A stretch of DNA of 52,984 nt, from NCBI GenBank assembly GCA_028278245.1, contig JANQEQ010000068.1, positions 1 through 52,984 on the forward strand, in the 5' to 3' direction. The stretch is from Phycisphaerales bacterium (GTDB taxonomy: Bacteria; Planctomycetota; Phycisphaerae; Phycisphaerales; SM1A02). Made by a program: the position numbers and the translations under genes. The stretch's first letter is position 1. Each line of letters opens with the position of its first letter. The notes below the pieces were generated by a model. The model saw only the letters and a program-made list of their open reading frames with translations, did not search any database and was not told where the DNA came from. Positions 37,009-45,247 of this stretch are shown in pieces.

Positions 37009-38469
37009 ATGAAACGCAATTTTACAATTCTTGTCAGCTTGATTTCATTTCTTGTTTCGGGTTTCACAATGACTTCGAGTGCTGATCTCAATGACGCGAC
37101 ACTGCTCTTCGAAGATGAGTTGGGAAATAACATTGTACCCGGGTTTGGCACGCAAGCGTTCCGGACAGGAGACGGTGGGCCCGGATCAAGTCTCTTTACA
37201 ACAGTGGGGGACTGTGATCCGGATCCAGGTGAAAAAAGTGAGCCGTATGTATCGGGTGTTGATGGTCGTGTTTTTTATCTCGTGACGAAAGCGGGGGATT
37301 ATGACCCGAGTAATCCTCCACCGCTCAAAGACCGCTGGGGAACGCTTCGCTATGCAATTGAAGAAGCGCCTAAGCCGATCTGGATATTGTTTGATCAAGT
37401 TATGTTTCCAGAGGAGCAGCCGATTACTATTGAGATTGATGAGCGTCTTAGATTGCAGGATATGACAGTAATTGATGGGCGTGGTTCAAATGTTGTCATC
37501 GAGGGGCCATGTGCAGAGCACCTATTCGCAGCCACCGAAGGTGTTGAGCACATAGTGATCGAGAATGTCTTTCTCAAGAAGAAATGTGACGAATACCAGG
37601 GAGGGGAAGGATATAAAGACGTCATTAAGATTATGGCACAAGCCAACAAAATATGGCTCGATCATATTACGTTTCGCGATTGCGGTGATGACTGCGTAAA
37701 TGCTGACTATGCCGAAGAAGACGTTGACGTTGATTCTCGGATGACAATTTCCTTCTGCAGATTCCGAGATGTGACGAATGTAGAGAGGTTTGGCCATGCC
37801 GTTGTAATTGGTTTCGGAACAGAAGGTTGTGAAAACCGCCGAGACAAGGATTTCAGTCTTACGATGATGCGTTCGTACATTAACAAATATCGTGTCAGGA
37901 TGCCGAAGATTGCCCAGGGATATGCACACGTCTACAATAATTACCTGAGGGAATGGAAAACTGATTACGGCGCTGGCTCCGATTGTCTTGGGCAGCTTCT
38001 CTTTGAGTACAACATCGCGAGGATGAAGCAAGGAGGCTCATCGAAAGCAACTCAGTATAACTTTGATACTAATGGCTTCATCAAAACACGATACAACTAT
38101 AGCGATAATGGGGCGGAGTTTAACGATAATTTGGCGGTTTTAGTGAGAGAACCATCTACTGTGTGGGAAAGTTATCCTCCGTACACACCACTTGCTGTGG
38201 GCAGTGATCCAGAATTACTGACTGCAGATGATATAAGCGGCCAATCTGGACGACGGAACACCGGTGATATCTTTTACGAACTCTGTATACATGATGTAAC
38301 CAGAGATAATGTTGTAAACATACAGGATATATTCGAGGTAAACGGAGAATTTGGAGCTTGTGGCTATCCGTGTCCATGTGATTTAACCGGAGATGGCATA
38401 GTTAACATAGAAGATGTGTTTGAAGTACTCGGCAATTGGGGAGATTGTGAAGGCCGACCATGCAACTGA
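37009..38469 (+). CDS. Secreted pectate-lyase-like (PL1) protein with two dockerin-like tails
   Basis: 486 residues from the ATG at 37009, with gggagga upstream and a signal peptide (KRNFTILVSLISFLVSGF). The body matches PL1 right-handed beta-helix lyases: WGTLRYAIEEAPKPIWILFD, VIDGRGSNVVIEG, IWLDHITFRDCGDDCVNAD, and RMPKIAQGYAHVYNNYL, where the RxP Arg is the likely catalytic base. The C-terminus has two dockerin-like repeats (VTRDNVVNIQDIFEV and DLTGDGIVNIEDVFEVLG). It would cleave acidic polysaccharide, probably algal or plant pectin-like, outside the cell; substrate is a guess. It is the only intact gene of the islet. Confidence 0.8.
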   Translation: MKRNFTILVSLISFLVSGFTMTSSADLNDATLLFEDELGNNIVPGFGTQAFRTGDGGPGSSLFTTVGDCDPDPGEKSEPYVSGVDGRVFYLVTKAGDYDPSNPPPLKDRWGTLRYAIEEAPKPIWILFDQVMFPEEQPITIEIDERLRLQDMTVIDGRGSNVVIEGPCAEHLFAATEGVEHIVIENVFLKKKCDEYQGGEGYKDVIKIMAQANKIWLDHITFRDCGDDCVNADYAEEDVDVDSRMTISFCRFRDVTNVERFGHAVVIGFGTEGCENRRDKDFSLTMMRSYINKYRVRMPKIAQGYAHVYNNYLREWKTDYGAGSDCLGQLLFEYNIARMKQGGSSKATQYNFDTNGFIKTRYNYSDNGAEFNDNLAVLVREPSTVWESYPPYTPLAVGSDPELLTADDISGQSGRRNTGDIFYELCIHDVTRDNVVNIQDIFEVNGEFGACGYPCPCDLTGDGIVNIEDVFEVLGNWGDCEGRPCN

Positions 38470-38533
38470 GAGTAGGTAAAGAGGCTCTGCTCTTCAAAGT
38501 AGTTCCCCAGCTTTGACTGGATGTATGATCTGA

Positions 38534-38809
38534 AATGCGGAGATTGAATATGCGACTGATCAGGGGCAGGTTGATCGGAAGTCGACCCGTCACACATTTG
38601 CAACATGGTTGGAGCTAGCAGGCGTTCACCCAGGCACGGCCGATGACCTGATGCGACACGCTACCAAGATCAGACAGAAACACTACCTGGGCGACAAGCA
38701 GAGGATGCTCAGGCGTCAACGTGAATCGATTGAACAAATGGTCAATTGGTGGAAGAAGGGCAGGCGCTCTATGAAATCGCGCCGCCGTTTTGCCGCCGTC
38801 ACCATGTAA
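38534..38809 (+). pseudogene. Remnant of a tyrosine recombinase (integrase), C-terminal part
   Basis: About 91 codons starting after a TGA at 38531 with no good start. They contain the integrase C-terminal motifs: RKSTRHTFATWLELAGVHP (the RHTF Arg block), LMRHATKIRQKHYLGD (the H and the Tyr nucleophile in KHY). The position three residues before the catalytic Arg, usually His, reads Lys. Upstream coding sequence is lost. It lies next to the intact tRNA-Pro, where an integrase gene is expected, so it is probably the decayed enzyme that inserted the islet. Confidence 0.7.
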
Positions 38810-38880
38810 AACTATGTCTAATTATGTAGAACAAATCGAAACTTCGAGAAAAAACAAAGGCGGTAAAACGGCCTTCGGAG

Positions 38881-38909
38881 TTGACGCAACTTGTTTTCTT
38901 TCCGATACT
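38881..38909 (+). promoter_or_regulatory. Promoter of tRNA-Pro
   Basis: TTGACG (38881-38886) and GATACT (38904-38909), spacing 17 nt, end 22 nt before the tRNA gene. It lies on the islet side, consistent with the element supplying the new promoter. Confidence 0.7.
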
Positions 38910-38930
38910 AACGATAGAAAAAAGAAAACG

Positions 38931-39004
38931 CGGGGTGTAGCTCAGCTTGGCAGAGCGCCTGCTTTGGGAGCAGGAGGCCGCAGGTTCAAATCCTGTCACC
39001 CCGA
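38931..39004 (+). tRNA. tRNA-Pro (anticodon TGG)
   Basis: A 74-nt cloverleaf: acceptor cggggtg / caccccg with discriminator a, D arm gctc / gagc, anticodon stem cctgc / gcagg around loop tttggga (anticodon TGG), T arm gcagg-ttcaaat-cctgt. CCA is not encoded. It reads CCN proline codons, chiefly CCA. Its 5' half is duplicated at 36664 and degenerate copies of its 3' half follow. Confidence 0.97.
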
Positions 39005-39012
39005 CTTCAACG

Positions 39013-39044
39013 AAAAAAGGCCGGTCCATTTGGATCGGTCTTTT
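39013..39044 (+). terminator. Terminator after tRNA-Pro
   Basis: ggccggtcc / ggatcggtc pair as a 9-bp stem with two G-T pairs, a 4-nt loop and a following T4. It starts 9 nt after the tRNA. Confidence 0.7.
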
Positions 39045-39081
39045 GCGTTGAGTCTGATTGTCGAATGATCCTGTGGCCTCG

Positions 39082-39164
39082 TCTGCGCAGCAGACCGGCC
39101 GCATGTTCACACCGAGTGCAGCGAAGGTGCCACGAGCATAGCGAAGTGCAATCTGTCACCCCGA
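39082..39164 (+). pseudogene. Degenerate tRNA-Pro 3' half with a 40-nt insert
   Basis: tctgcgcagcaga and ggccgcatgttcac (39082-39110) resemble the anticodon stem and T arm of tRNA-Pro; ctgtcaccccga (39153-39164) equals its 3' end. About 40 nt between them are extra. It looks like the relic of an earlier integration/excision event. Confidence 0.45.
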
Positions 39165-39250
39165 TTGAGATGATTGTGCAGGACGCACAATCTTTTTTTG
39201 CGCATCTGCGGGGCAACCGAAATCGGCTGACAATGAGGATTCAAGGTGGA

Positions 39251-39280
39251 GCAGGAGTGACGCCGCAAATCCTGTCACCC
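39251..39280 (+). pseudogene. Second degenerate tRNA-Pro 3' half
   Basis: gcaggag ... gccgc ... aaatcctgtcaccc follows the order of the tRNA 3' half with a 4-nt deletion; caaatcctgtcaccc (39266-39280) is identical. Both relics are followed by attgag. Confidence 0.5.
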
Positions 39281-39398
39281 AATTGAGCGGGGTAACAACA
39301 ACGTTATACTGAATTTTGCAAAAGAACCCCGAAGCCGTACTCGGCGGATTCTGCTCTATCGTATTGGATTGATTCCCCGGCTTGGAAAGGAAGTCACA

Positions 39399-40997
39399 AT
39401 GAAAATGTTTTTGTGTGCATTGCTGGCATTCATACTTTTTACGCAGGCTCCGGTTTACGGGCAGGATACTTCAACTCCCGACGTCAACCTCCACATGGCT
39501 GTCCTCCAGGGTAATCTCGATGCAGTGCAGCAGCACATCGAAGCCGGCTCTGATCTGAACGCCAGGGATGCGTATGGTTCCACGCCTCTCGTCATCGCGG
39601 CGACATTTGGTCAATCCGAAATTGCCTGCGTGTTGATTGAAGCCGGAGCTGACCTGACGATCACCAACAAAGATGGCGGAACGCCACTCCATGTTGCCGC
39701 CGTTTTGTGTCGGGTAGAGATCGTGGAATCCCTACTTGAGAAAGGTGCCAATCCGTTCCTGAGAGACAACTACGGGCACAGTGCGATTGATGCGGCAGCA
39801 GGTCCATTCAGTGATGTCAAACCCATCTATGACAAACTGTCACAAGGGCTGGCGTTTCTTGGATTGAAATTGGATTACGATTACCTCAAAGAAACGCGCC
39901 CCAAAATCGTGCAGATGATGCGCCCTGGGCCGGAAGATCTCAAATCAGTTGAATATGCTCCGCAGTTGCTTCGTGATGGCTGGAAAGTGTCGACGCCGGA
40001 GGAACAGGGATTGGATCCTAATCTCGTGGCTGAACTTTATCTTGATGCAGAATTCGCTTCCAGGTTCTACAGCGCGCTCATTATCAAGAACGGGTATCTC
40101 GTCGCAGAAAAATACTTCAACGACGGAGCACTTGATCATAAGAACCTTTTATGTTCCGTGACCAAGAGTTACACCTCAGCGCTGACAGGTATCGCACTGG
40201 AAAAAGGTTTGCTGTCGAGTGTGGATCAGAAGATGGTCGATTTCTATCCGGAAGTTGCCGATCAGATCACTGATCCAAGAAAGAAGCAGATTACCATTGA
40301 ACATCTGCTGCAGATGCGCACCGGCTACCCCTGGGAGGAATCCGATCCTGAGCTGTGGCAGGGCTTACTCTCGGGTCACTATCCGCCCTTGATCGAAGAA
40401 ATTCCCCTTCTGGGTGATCCGGGATCGCAGTTCAATTACAGTAATCTCTCTTCAAACTGGTTGGGGATCATACTGGCGCGGGCGTGCAGTACGAATATCA
40501 AATCGTTTGCGCAGGAACATCTTCTTACGCCGATCGGAGCAACTGCAGGAGAGTGGGGAATGGATGCCGAGGGCCACAATAACGGGTGTGGTGATCTCCA
40601 CATGACATCGAGGGATATGGCAAAGTTCGGCCTGCTTTATCTCAACGGTGGAGTTTTCAATGGTAAACAAATCGTGCCCGCACTGTGGGTGAAGAATTCC
40701 CTGACCGATTATTCCCCGGACACCTGGATTGCTCAAGAGCGTCTCGATCACAAGGGGCCTTACATTCGTGACCTGGGTTATGGTTATCAGTGGTGGTCCG
40801 CCCAGGTAGGTCAGTACCACGTCGACTATGCGTCGGGACACGGCGGGCAGTTCATTGTCCTGGTGCATGATCTGGATATGGTTGTCGTGGTGACATCCTA
40901 TCCGTTCTACCTCCAGCACGATGCCGAAGCGTGGAAACACGAAAAGTCATCCTTCAATCTCGTGGGTAAATTCGTTCATTTCCTACCGAAGGAGTGA
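39399..40997 (+). CDS. Exported ankyrin-repeat / serine beta-lactamase-family fusion
   Basis: 532 residues from the ATG at 39399 (ribosome site ggaaagg; signal peptide ending APVYG). Residues 28-150 hold three to four ankyrin repeats (YGSTPLVIAATFGQSEIACVL, split, then GGTPLHVAAVLCRVEIVESL). Residues about 195-530 are a class C beta-lactamase / DD-peptidase-type domain: SVTK at 253-256 (Ser253, Lys256), YSN at 347-349, HGG at 481-483. It is probably exported. By family the domain hydrolyses beta-lactam, peptidoglycan or ester substrates; the substrate is not evident. The ankyrin fusion is uncommon. Alone, plus strand. Confidence 0.82.
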   Translation: MKMFLCALLAFILFTQAPVYGQDTSTPDVNLHMAVLQGNLDAVQQHIEAGSDLNARDAYGSTPLVIAATFGQSEIACVLIEAGADLTITNKDGGTPLHVAAVLCRVEIVESLLEKGANPFLRDNYGHSAIDAAAGPFSDVKPIYDKLSQGLAFLGLKLDYDYLKETRPKIVQMMRPGPEDLKSVEYAPQLLRDGWKVSTPEEQGLDPNLVAELYLDAEFASRFYSALIIKNGYLVAEKYFNDGALDHKNLLCSVTKSYTSALTGIALEKGLLSSVDQKMVDFYPEVADQITDPRKKQITIEHLLQMRTGYPWEESDPELWQGLLSGHYPPLIEEIPLLGDPGSQFNYSNLSSNWLGIILARACSTNIKSFAQEHLLTPIGATAGEWGMDAEGHNNGCGDLHMTSRDMAKFGLLYLNGGVFNGKQIVPALWVKNSLTDYSPDTWIAQERLDHKGPYIRDLGYGYQWWSAQVGQYHVDYASGHGGQFIVLVHDLDMVVVVTSYPFYLQHDAEAWKHEKSSFNLVGKFVHFLPKE

Positions 40998-41081
40998 TGG
41001 GAAGGCAATGTGTGAAAATGGATCTTATGTAAGGGTTGTTGTAGTCTGCACATAAGGGATCCACTTCAAAGGAGTTAAAAC

Positions 41082-41114
41082 ATGCTCGATTGCTGGATTG
41101 ATCTACCAGGTTGA
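41082..41114 (+). other. Possible 10-codon leader peptide or vestigial start
   Basis: An ATG preceded by aaaggag opens a frame of ten codons (MLDCWIDLPG). A hairpin ggatc-ttatgt ... acataa-gg-gatcc (41019-41052) lies just upstream. It may be a leader peptide for the gene at 41187 or a dead start. Low confidence. Confidence 0.2.
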
Positions 41115-41186
41115 TTGAAATATTACCGCTGAATACATAATCCCGTGGATTGTCGGCAACAGGGCCGACTGACGAAAGGCGCTGCT

Positions 41187-41708
41187 ATGAAACGCATCTT
41201 CCTCCTCTCGTTTTTCCTTCTTACCATTCCATTAATAATATCGGCGACTCGGGCGATAGGTCCCGCAGGAACAACCTCGGCGATGACTGCCGCTGAAGCG
41301 ACAGCACAGTTTTTTTCCGCGATAACAGCCAACGACATTGATGCCGCGATTGCGATGACCGCACCTATGAAGGACGTACCTGAAGAAGCAATTCGCAACA
41401 AATACCAGAAATGGGTTGAATTCACAAAGAAAACTCGTCAACCACAAATCATCGCACACCTCCAATTAAATCAAACCGCAATCGTTGTCTTACGTGAATT
41501 TGGAGAGGGGAAAGAAAATAGAATTGATCTGGATCCAGCGTACTTGATTATGTGCGACGATAAATGGTTTGTAACGTTTGAGTTCACTGAGTTCGATCAG
41601 CCATATCATGGATTCGATGAGGCAACACTTGTCAGTTTCTACAAACTTCAGGAGTGGTTCAAATCACAGAAACCATTACTACAGGATCTTCTTCGCGACA
41701 GTCCCTGA
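41187..41708 (+). CDS. Exported protein of unknown function, NTF2-like candidate
   Basis: 173 residues from the ATG at 41187: signal peptide (MKRIFLLSFFLLTIPLIIS), then a mixed alpha/beta body whose start TAAEATAQFFSAITANDIDAAIA resembles the helix of NTF2/SnoaL-like domains (the DUF4878 type). No catalytic residues are clear. It is followed after 41 bp by a DUF1080 lipoprotein gene in the same direction, so an operon is likely. I cannot assign a function. Confidence 0.6.
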   Translation: MKRIFLLSFFLLTIPLIISATRAIGPAGTTSAMTAAEATAQFFSAITANDIDAAIAMTAPMKDVPEEAIRNKYQKWVEFTKKTRQPQIIAHLQLNQTAIVVLREFGEGKENRIDLDPAYLIMCDDKWFVTFEFTEFDQPYHGFDEATLVSFYKLQEWFKSQKPLLQDLLRDSP

Positions 41709-41749
41709 CCAACCACTGCAATCAACCGACCTCACAGGAGTAAAACGTG

Positions 41750-42577
41750 ATGATTGGGATAAAGCAAATTCCCTACGTACTTGGGTTGATTTCTGCGCTA
41801 ATGCTGTGCTCATGCCACCCCGCTCACACAAACAATGGGAAGGTGTTACCTGTAAATGGAGAAACATGGATCTCCCTTTTCAACGGCAAAGATCTGACCG
41901 GCTGGACACCGAAGTTTGCCGGCCACGATCTCGGAGTTAATTACAAGAACACTTTTCGCGCTGAAGACGGCGTACTCAAAGTCGCGTACGACCAGTATGA
42001 ACAGTTTGACGGCAAATTCGGCCACCTGTTTTACGAGCATGAATACTCTCATTACCGGTTGCGGCTTGAATATCGTTTCTTGGGCGAGCAGATGCCCGGC
42101 GCTCCGGGGTGGGCATTCCGCAACAGTGGAGTGATGATTCACGGCCAACCGGCCGCCAGTATGAAAAAGGATCAGAACTTCCCCGTGTCCATCGAAGTGC
42201 AGATGCTCGGCGGGGATGGAGAGAATGATCGCCCGACCGGCAACCTCTGCACACCCGGCACCCATGTTGTCATGCAAAATGCACTGGTCAAAAACCATTG
42301 CATCAACAGCCGATCCGCCACCTTCCACGAAGATGACTGGATCACGCTGGAAGTTGAAGTCCGTGGCAACGACATCATACGACATTTCATTAACGGCGAG
42401 CTGGTTATTGAATATACCAAGCCGCAGTATGATCCAAATGATAAGGATGCTCAGCCGCTCATCGAAAAGCAAAACGGTAGTTTAGTGCTCGACCACGGAA
42501 CGATTTCCCTCCAGGCGGAAAGCCACCCCTGTGAGTTCAGGAATATCCAGTTGTTGTTGCTGGATCACAGGGAGTGA
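41750..42577 (+). CDS. DUF1080 (3-keto-disaccharide hydrolase family) lipoprotein
   Basis: 275 residues from the ATG at 41750 (aggag 9 nt upstream; a GTG one codon earlier is in frame). It has a lipoprotein signal with LCSC at Cys22. The body begins WISLFNGKDLTGWTPKFAGH and contains SGVMIHGQPA and SIEVQMLGGDGENDR, the pattern of DUF1080 domains, a concanavalin-like sandwich found in large numbers in planctomycetes and tied to sugar processing. Substrate unknown. The protein is probably membrane-anchored on the periplasmic side. Confidence 0.8.
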   Translation: MIGIKQIPYVLGLISALMLCSCHPAHTNNGKVLPVNGETWISLFNGKDLTGWTPKFAGHDLGVNYKNTFRAEDGVLKVAYDQYEQFDGKFGHLFYEHEYSHYRLRLEYRFLGEQMPGAPGWAFRNSGVMIHGQPAASMKKDQNFPVSIEVQMLGGDGENDRPTGNLCTPGTHVVMQNALVKNHCINSRSATFHEDDWITLEVEVRGNDIIRHFINGELVIEYTKPQYDPNDKDAQPLIEKQNGSLVLDHGTISLQAESHPCEFRNIQLLLLDHRE

Positions 42578-42629
42578 TCAATCAAAATGTATGAGTATGC
42601 ACTCTAGCTTCAGTGAGGTGTGTTGCAGT

Positions 42630-42679
42630 GAGCCGGGCACTGTGTGCCCGATTCAAATCGGCTTCACAGAAGCCGGCTC
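42630..42679. repeat. Three-way palindromic element
   Basis: An outer pair gagccgg / ccggctc (42630-42636, 42673-42679) encloses two hairpins, gggcac-tgt-gtgccc and cggcttc-aca-gaagccg. All arms are perfect. It occupies the gap after the DUF1080 gene and could be a terminator or a small mobile palindrome. Confidence 0.5.
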
Positions 42680-42775
42680 GCTTTCTACTATCATGGCTTT
42701 TGTGCTTCATTTTCACAGTATCATTATTACCCTGATATTATGTACTTTGTTATCTATAGCTGAGGTAATCTAAAG

Positions 42776-44089
42776 ATGGAGATCATAGTAATCACAGCTT
42801 GGTTATCGCGAACAATCTTGATCTTCAATCTGGTGTGTTTCATGTTCTCTCATTTCTTTTCTGTGCAGCAATTCCATGCGCCTTCTGAAAAAGCGAAGCT
42901 CAAACAAAAGGCGGTGATACTTGAGCAAAAGGGAGCTTACGAAGAGGCACTGATAATCCTGCAGTCATTGACTGACGAGGACTATTTTGTGCCTGCTCGT
43001 GATGAATTCTGCTATCGCATACCGGCTTACATCCCCGCAACCCGACAACTTGCCATTATGCGTTGCCATTTAGCCATTGGAAATACAAAGGAGGCGGTTG
43101 ATATCGCATGGATTATTCTGGAAAAACAATGGGATAATGACAATCAGGTAAAGGAGATAATTGTTGAGAACGCAGTTGTACAAGGAGGCTACGATAAAAT
43201 TAGAAACCGTCTTGAAGTCCTCTTGAATAACACACCGAATAACTTTATGGCAAAAGATTCTCTGGCTTATTTGGATATAGTGATGGCTGCACAAAATGGG
43301 GATTATGAGTATATCGTGGAAGGTATCGCAACCGGTCCAATGGACCGAAGTTCTGACGGCCGGCAGTGGATTAAGAAAAAAGCCTGCTTCGTGTTAGCAC
43401 AAGGTGCAGAGGAGTCCTTACATGCACTCCTGCAAGGTTTGGAAAACAATCGGGAATCAATGTGGATAGTATATGCTCTTGGCATTACCGGTGATTCCAG
43501 AACAATAATCCCACTGTTCGACTATCTACTCTATGTTAATAGGAATTATTATGCGCGTATTGAAGCGGCAGAAGCACTCGCTCGATTAGGTTCACAAGTG
43601 GTGGAATACTGTCTTGATCAGATGGAGTCTCCCAAGCCGATTGTGAGAGAACGTGCCGCACAAGTTCTCTCTTATTGCGCTGGCCATGTTATCGAGAGTT
43701 CTGATCCAAACCTTCAGCGCATCCTGGAGGCACTCAATGATCCAAAAAATCGTGGCAATAAACCACATGTAGTCAATATACAAATCTTTCTGCTCCGTGC
43801 TATTGCTGCAACTCGGAATTGTGACTATGTCACTTCATTGAAGAAAATCGATGAATCAGTGGGGACTTTCAACAAGCATACTGAGCGGCAAATGGCGTTT
43901 ACATTGGCATACCTTGGTGATTTTCCTGGAATCGAACCAATTTTAGGTGAATTGGAAGACCATCACTCTCCAGGTTTACTGTCAAGATTTCAAGATCTGG
44001 CACAAATGCCGAATGCAAGCGTACCTGAAATACTCAGGTGGTATGAAGAGAAAAAATCACAACAAATTGATGATCCAAGCAAAAAATAG
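42776..44089 (+). CDS. Membrane-anchored TPR / HEAT-repeat protein
   Basis: 437 residues. An N-terminal hydrophobic segment (about 8-30) is followed by TPR-like helices (KLKQKAVILEQKGAYEEALI, LAIMRCHLAIGNTKEAVDIAW) and then HEAT-like repeats (WIVYALGITGDSRTIIPLFDYL, ARIEAAEALARLGSQVVEYCL, VRERAAQVLSYCAGHVI). The start ATG at 42776 has gaggtaa upstream. Such repeats mediate protein contacts; no partner is apparent. Base composition is AT-richer than the neighbouring genes, so recent transfer is possible. Function unknown. Confidence 0.7.
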   Translation: MEIIVITAWLSRTILIFNLVCFMFSHFFSVQQFHAPSEKAKLKQKAVILEQKGAYEEALIILQSLTDEDYFVPARDEFCYRIPAYIPATRQLAIMRCHLAIGNTKEAVDIAWIILEKQWDNDNQVKEIIVENAVVQGGYDKIRNRLEVLLNNTPNNFMAKDSLAYLDIVMAAQNGDYEYIVEGIATGPMDRSSDGRQWIKKKACFVLAQGAEESLHALLQGLENNRESMWIVYALGITGDSRTIIPLFDYLLYVNRNYYARIEAAEALARLGSQVVEYCLDQMESPKPIVRERAAQVLSYCAGHVIESSDPNLQRILEALNDPKNRGNKPHVVNIQIFLLRAIAATRNCDYVTSLKKIDESVGTFNKHTERQMAFTLAYLGDFPGIEPILGELEDHHSPGLLSRFQDLAQMPNASVPEILRWYEEKKSQQIDDPSKK

Positions 44090-44133
44090 CCCCGGCAAAT
44101 TTTGAGATTATTTAATTACAACCTTGTGAAATA

Positions 44134-44949
44134 TTACCAGTACCTCTCTAGGTGATATTGCCCGGGATTTTTCTTGGTATGGGGTTGGAAGCCTTCTTCC
44201 TGGAGAATGCCTTCCATCGACTCGATCATGTCCGGGTGGCCGCAGAGGAAGACGTGGGTGTCCTCCGGCGTGGGGCGCGCCCCCCAGGCTTTGGCAATCG
44301 AGTCGCCCTGCCAGACTTTCTGGACGAAGCCGGTGTGGCCGGTCCAGGGAGTAGGTTCGTCCTGCGGATCGCTGATGATGGGGATGTAGTCAAACACCGG
44401 GCTGATGCGATCCAGCGCAGCCAGTTCCAGACGGTATCCCAGATCCCAGGAATGGTATGCGCCGTGGATCACCGCGAACCGCCGATGCGTTTCGTACGTC
44501 AGCGAGGTCCGGATCATACTCATGTATGGTGCGAGGCCGGTGCCGGTGGCGATGAGCACGACGTTTTTATCTTCGGGTACTTTATCGAGGGTGAAGAAGC
44601 CGGTGAGCTTCGGGGAAAGGTGGAGACGATCGCCGATTTGGAGGTTGAACAAGCGAGGGGTCAGCTCCCCTGATTTGACCAGAGAGACGTAGAATTCCAG
44701 GTATTCCTTTGCATCCGAAGCTGAAGATACCGAATACGCCCGGATGATCATTTTGTCCGGCGGCAGAGGCGGATCTTCGGGATCGGACTCAGGGCACCGC
44801 GGGGCAGAGCCGGGCAATCCGAGCACAGTAAACTGACCGGGTTGAAAATCGGGCAGAGGCCAGTCCTCCGGCGCGACCTGCATGATCATCAATCCGGGGG
44901 CACGTTCAAATTTCATGCGGACGACGGCGTTGAGTTCCCGAGCGGGCAT
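44134..44949 (-). CDS. fpr: Ferredoxin/flavodoxin-NADP reductase
   Basis: 271 residues. FAD-binding RAYSVSS (about 69-75), nucleotide-binding GTGLAPY (about 135-141), FLCGHPDMIESM, and the aromatic C-terminal end HLERYW typical of bacterial Fpr. It transfers electrons between NADPH and ferredoxin or flavodoxin in the cytoplasm. It is divergent from the nuoE-like operon, 298 bp away, which suggests a shared redox role. The start ATG at 44949 has agga upstream. The 298-bp gap (44950-45247) holds no gene; both promoters must be there. Confidence 0.9.
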   Translation of the reverse strand: MPARELNAVVRMKFERAPGLMIMQVAPEDWPLPDFQPGQFTVLGLPGSAPRCPESDPEDPPLPPDKMIIRAYSVSSASDAKEYLEFYVSLVKSGELTPRLFNLQIGDRLHLSPKLTGFFTLDKVPEDKNVVLIATGTGLAPYMSMIRTSLTYETHRRFAVIHGAYHSWDLGYRLELAALDRISPVFDYIPIISDPQDEPTPWTGHTGFVQKVWQGDSIAKAWGARPTPEDTHVFLCGHPDMIESMEGILQEEGFQPHTKKNPGQYHLERYW

Positions 44950-45247
44950 GGAGCATTTCCTGAGTCAAAATGTGTGCAAACATGTGGCTATGAGTGATGG
45001 ATTCTAGCCTAACTTCGGCAAGTTGGAGAGTGGGAGAACGGCTGAACTTTCCGGGAAATAGAAGGGATGATCAAGCGAAGTTGATTATGAGTCGCAATAG
45101 AATCTTGATGACGATTTGAGGTGATGTCGGCCGAGTACGTGCATATAGTTACCTGTCCCTTTTTTCTCTGCGGTTGATTGAGCGAGCCAACCACTGCTCA
45201 GCAGCTTTCTTCTCCGCGGGGCTTGAACAGTGAATAGAGGTACCAGT

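Noticed and set aside
36664..39004. Prophage or conjugative element
   Set aside because: Only one cargo gene and an integrase remnant are present; there are no structural, packaging or transfer genes.
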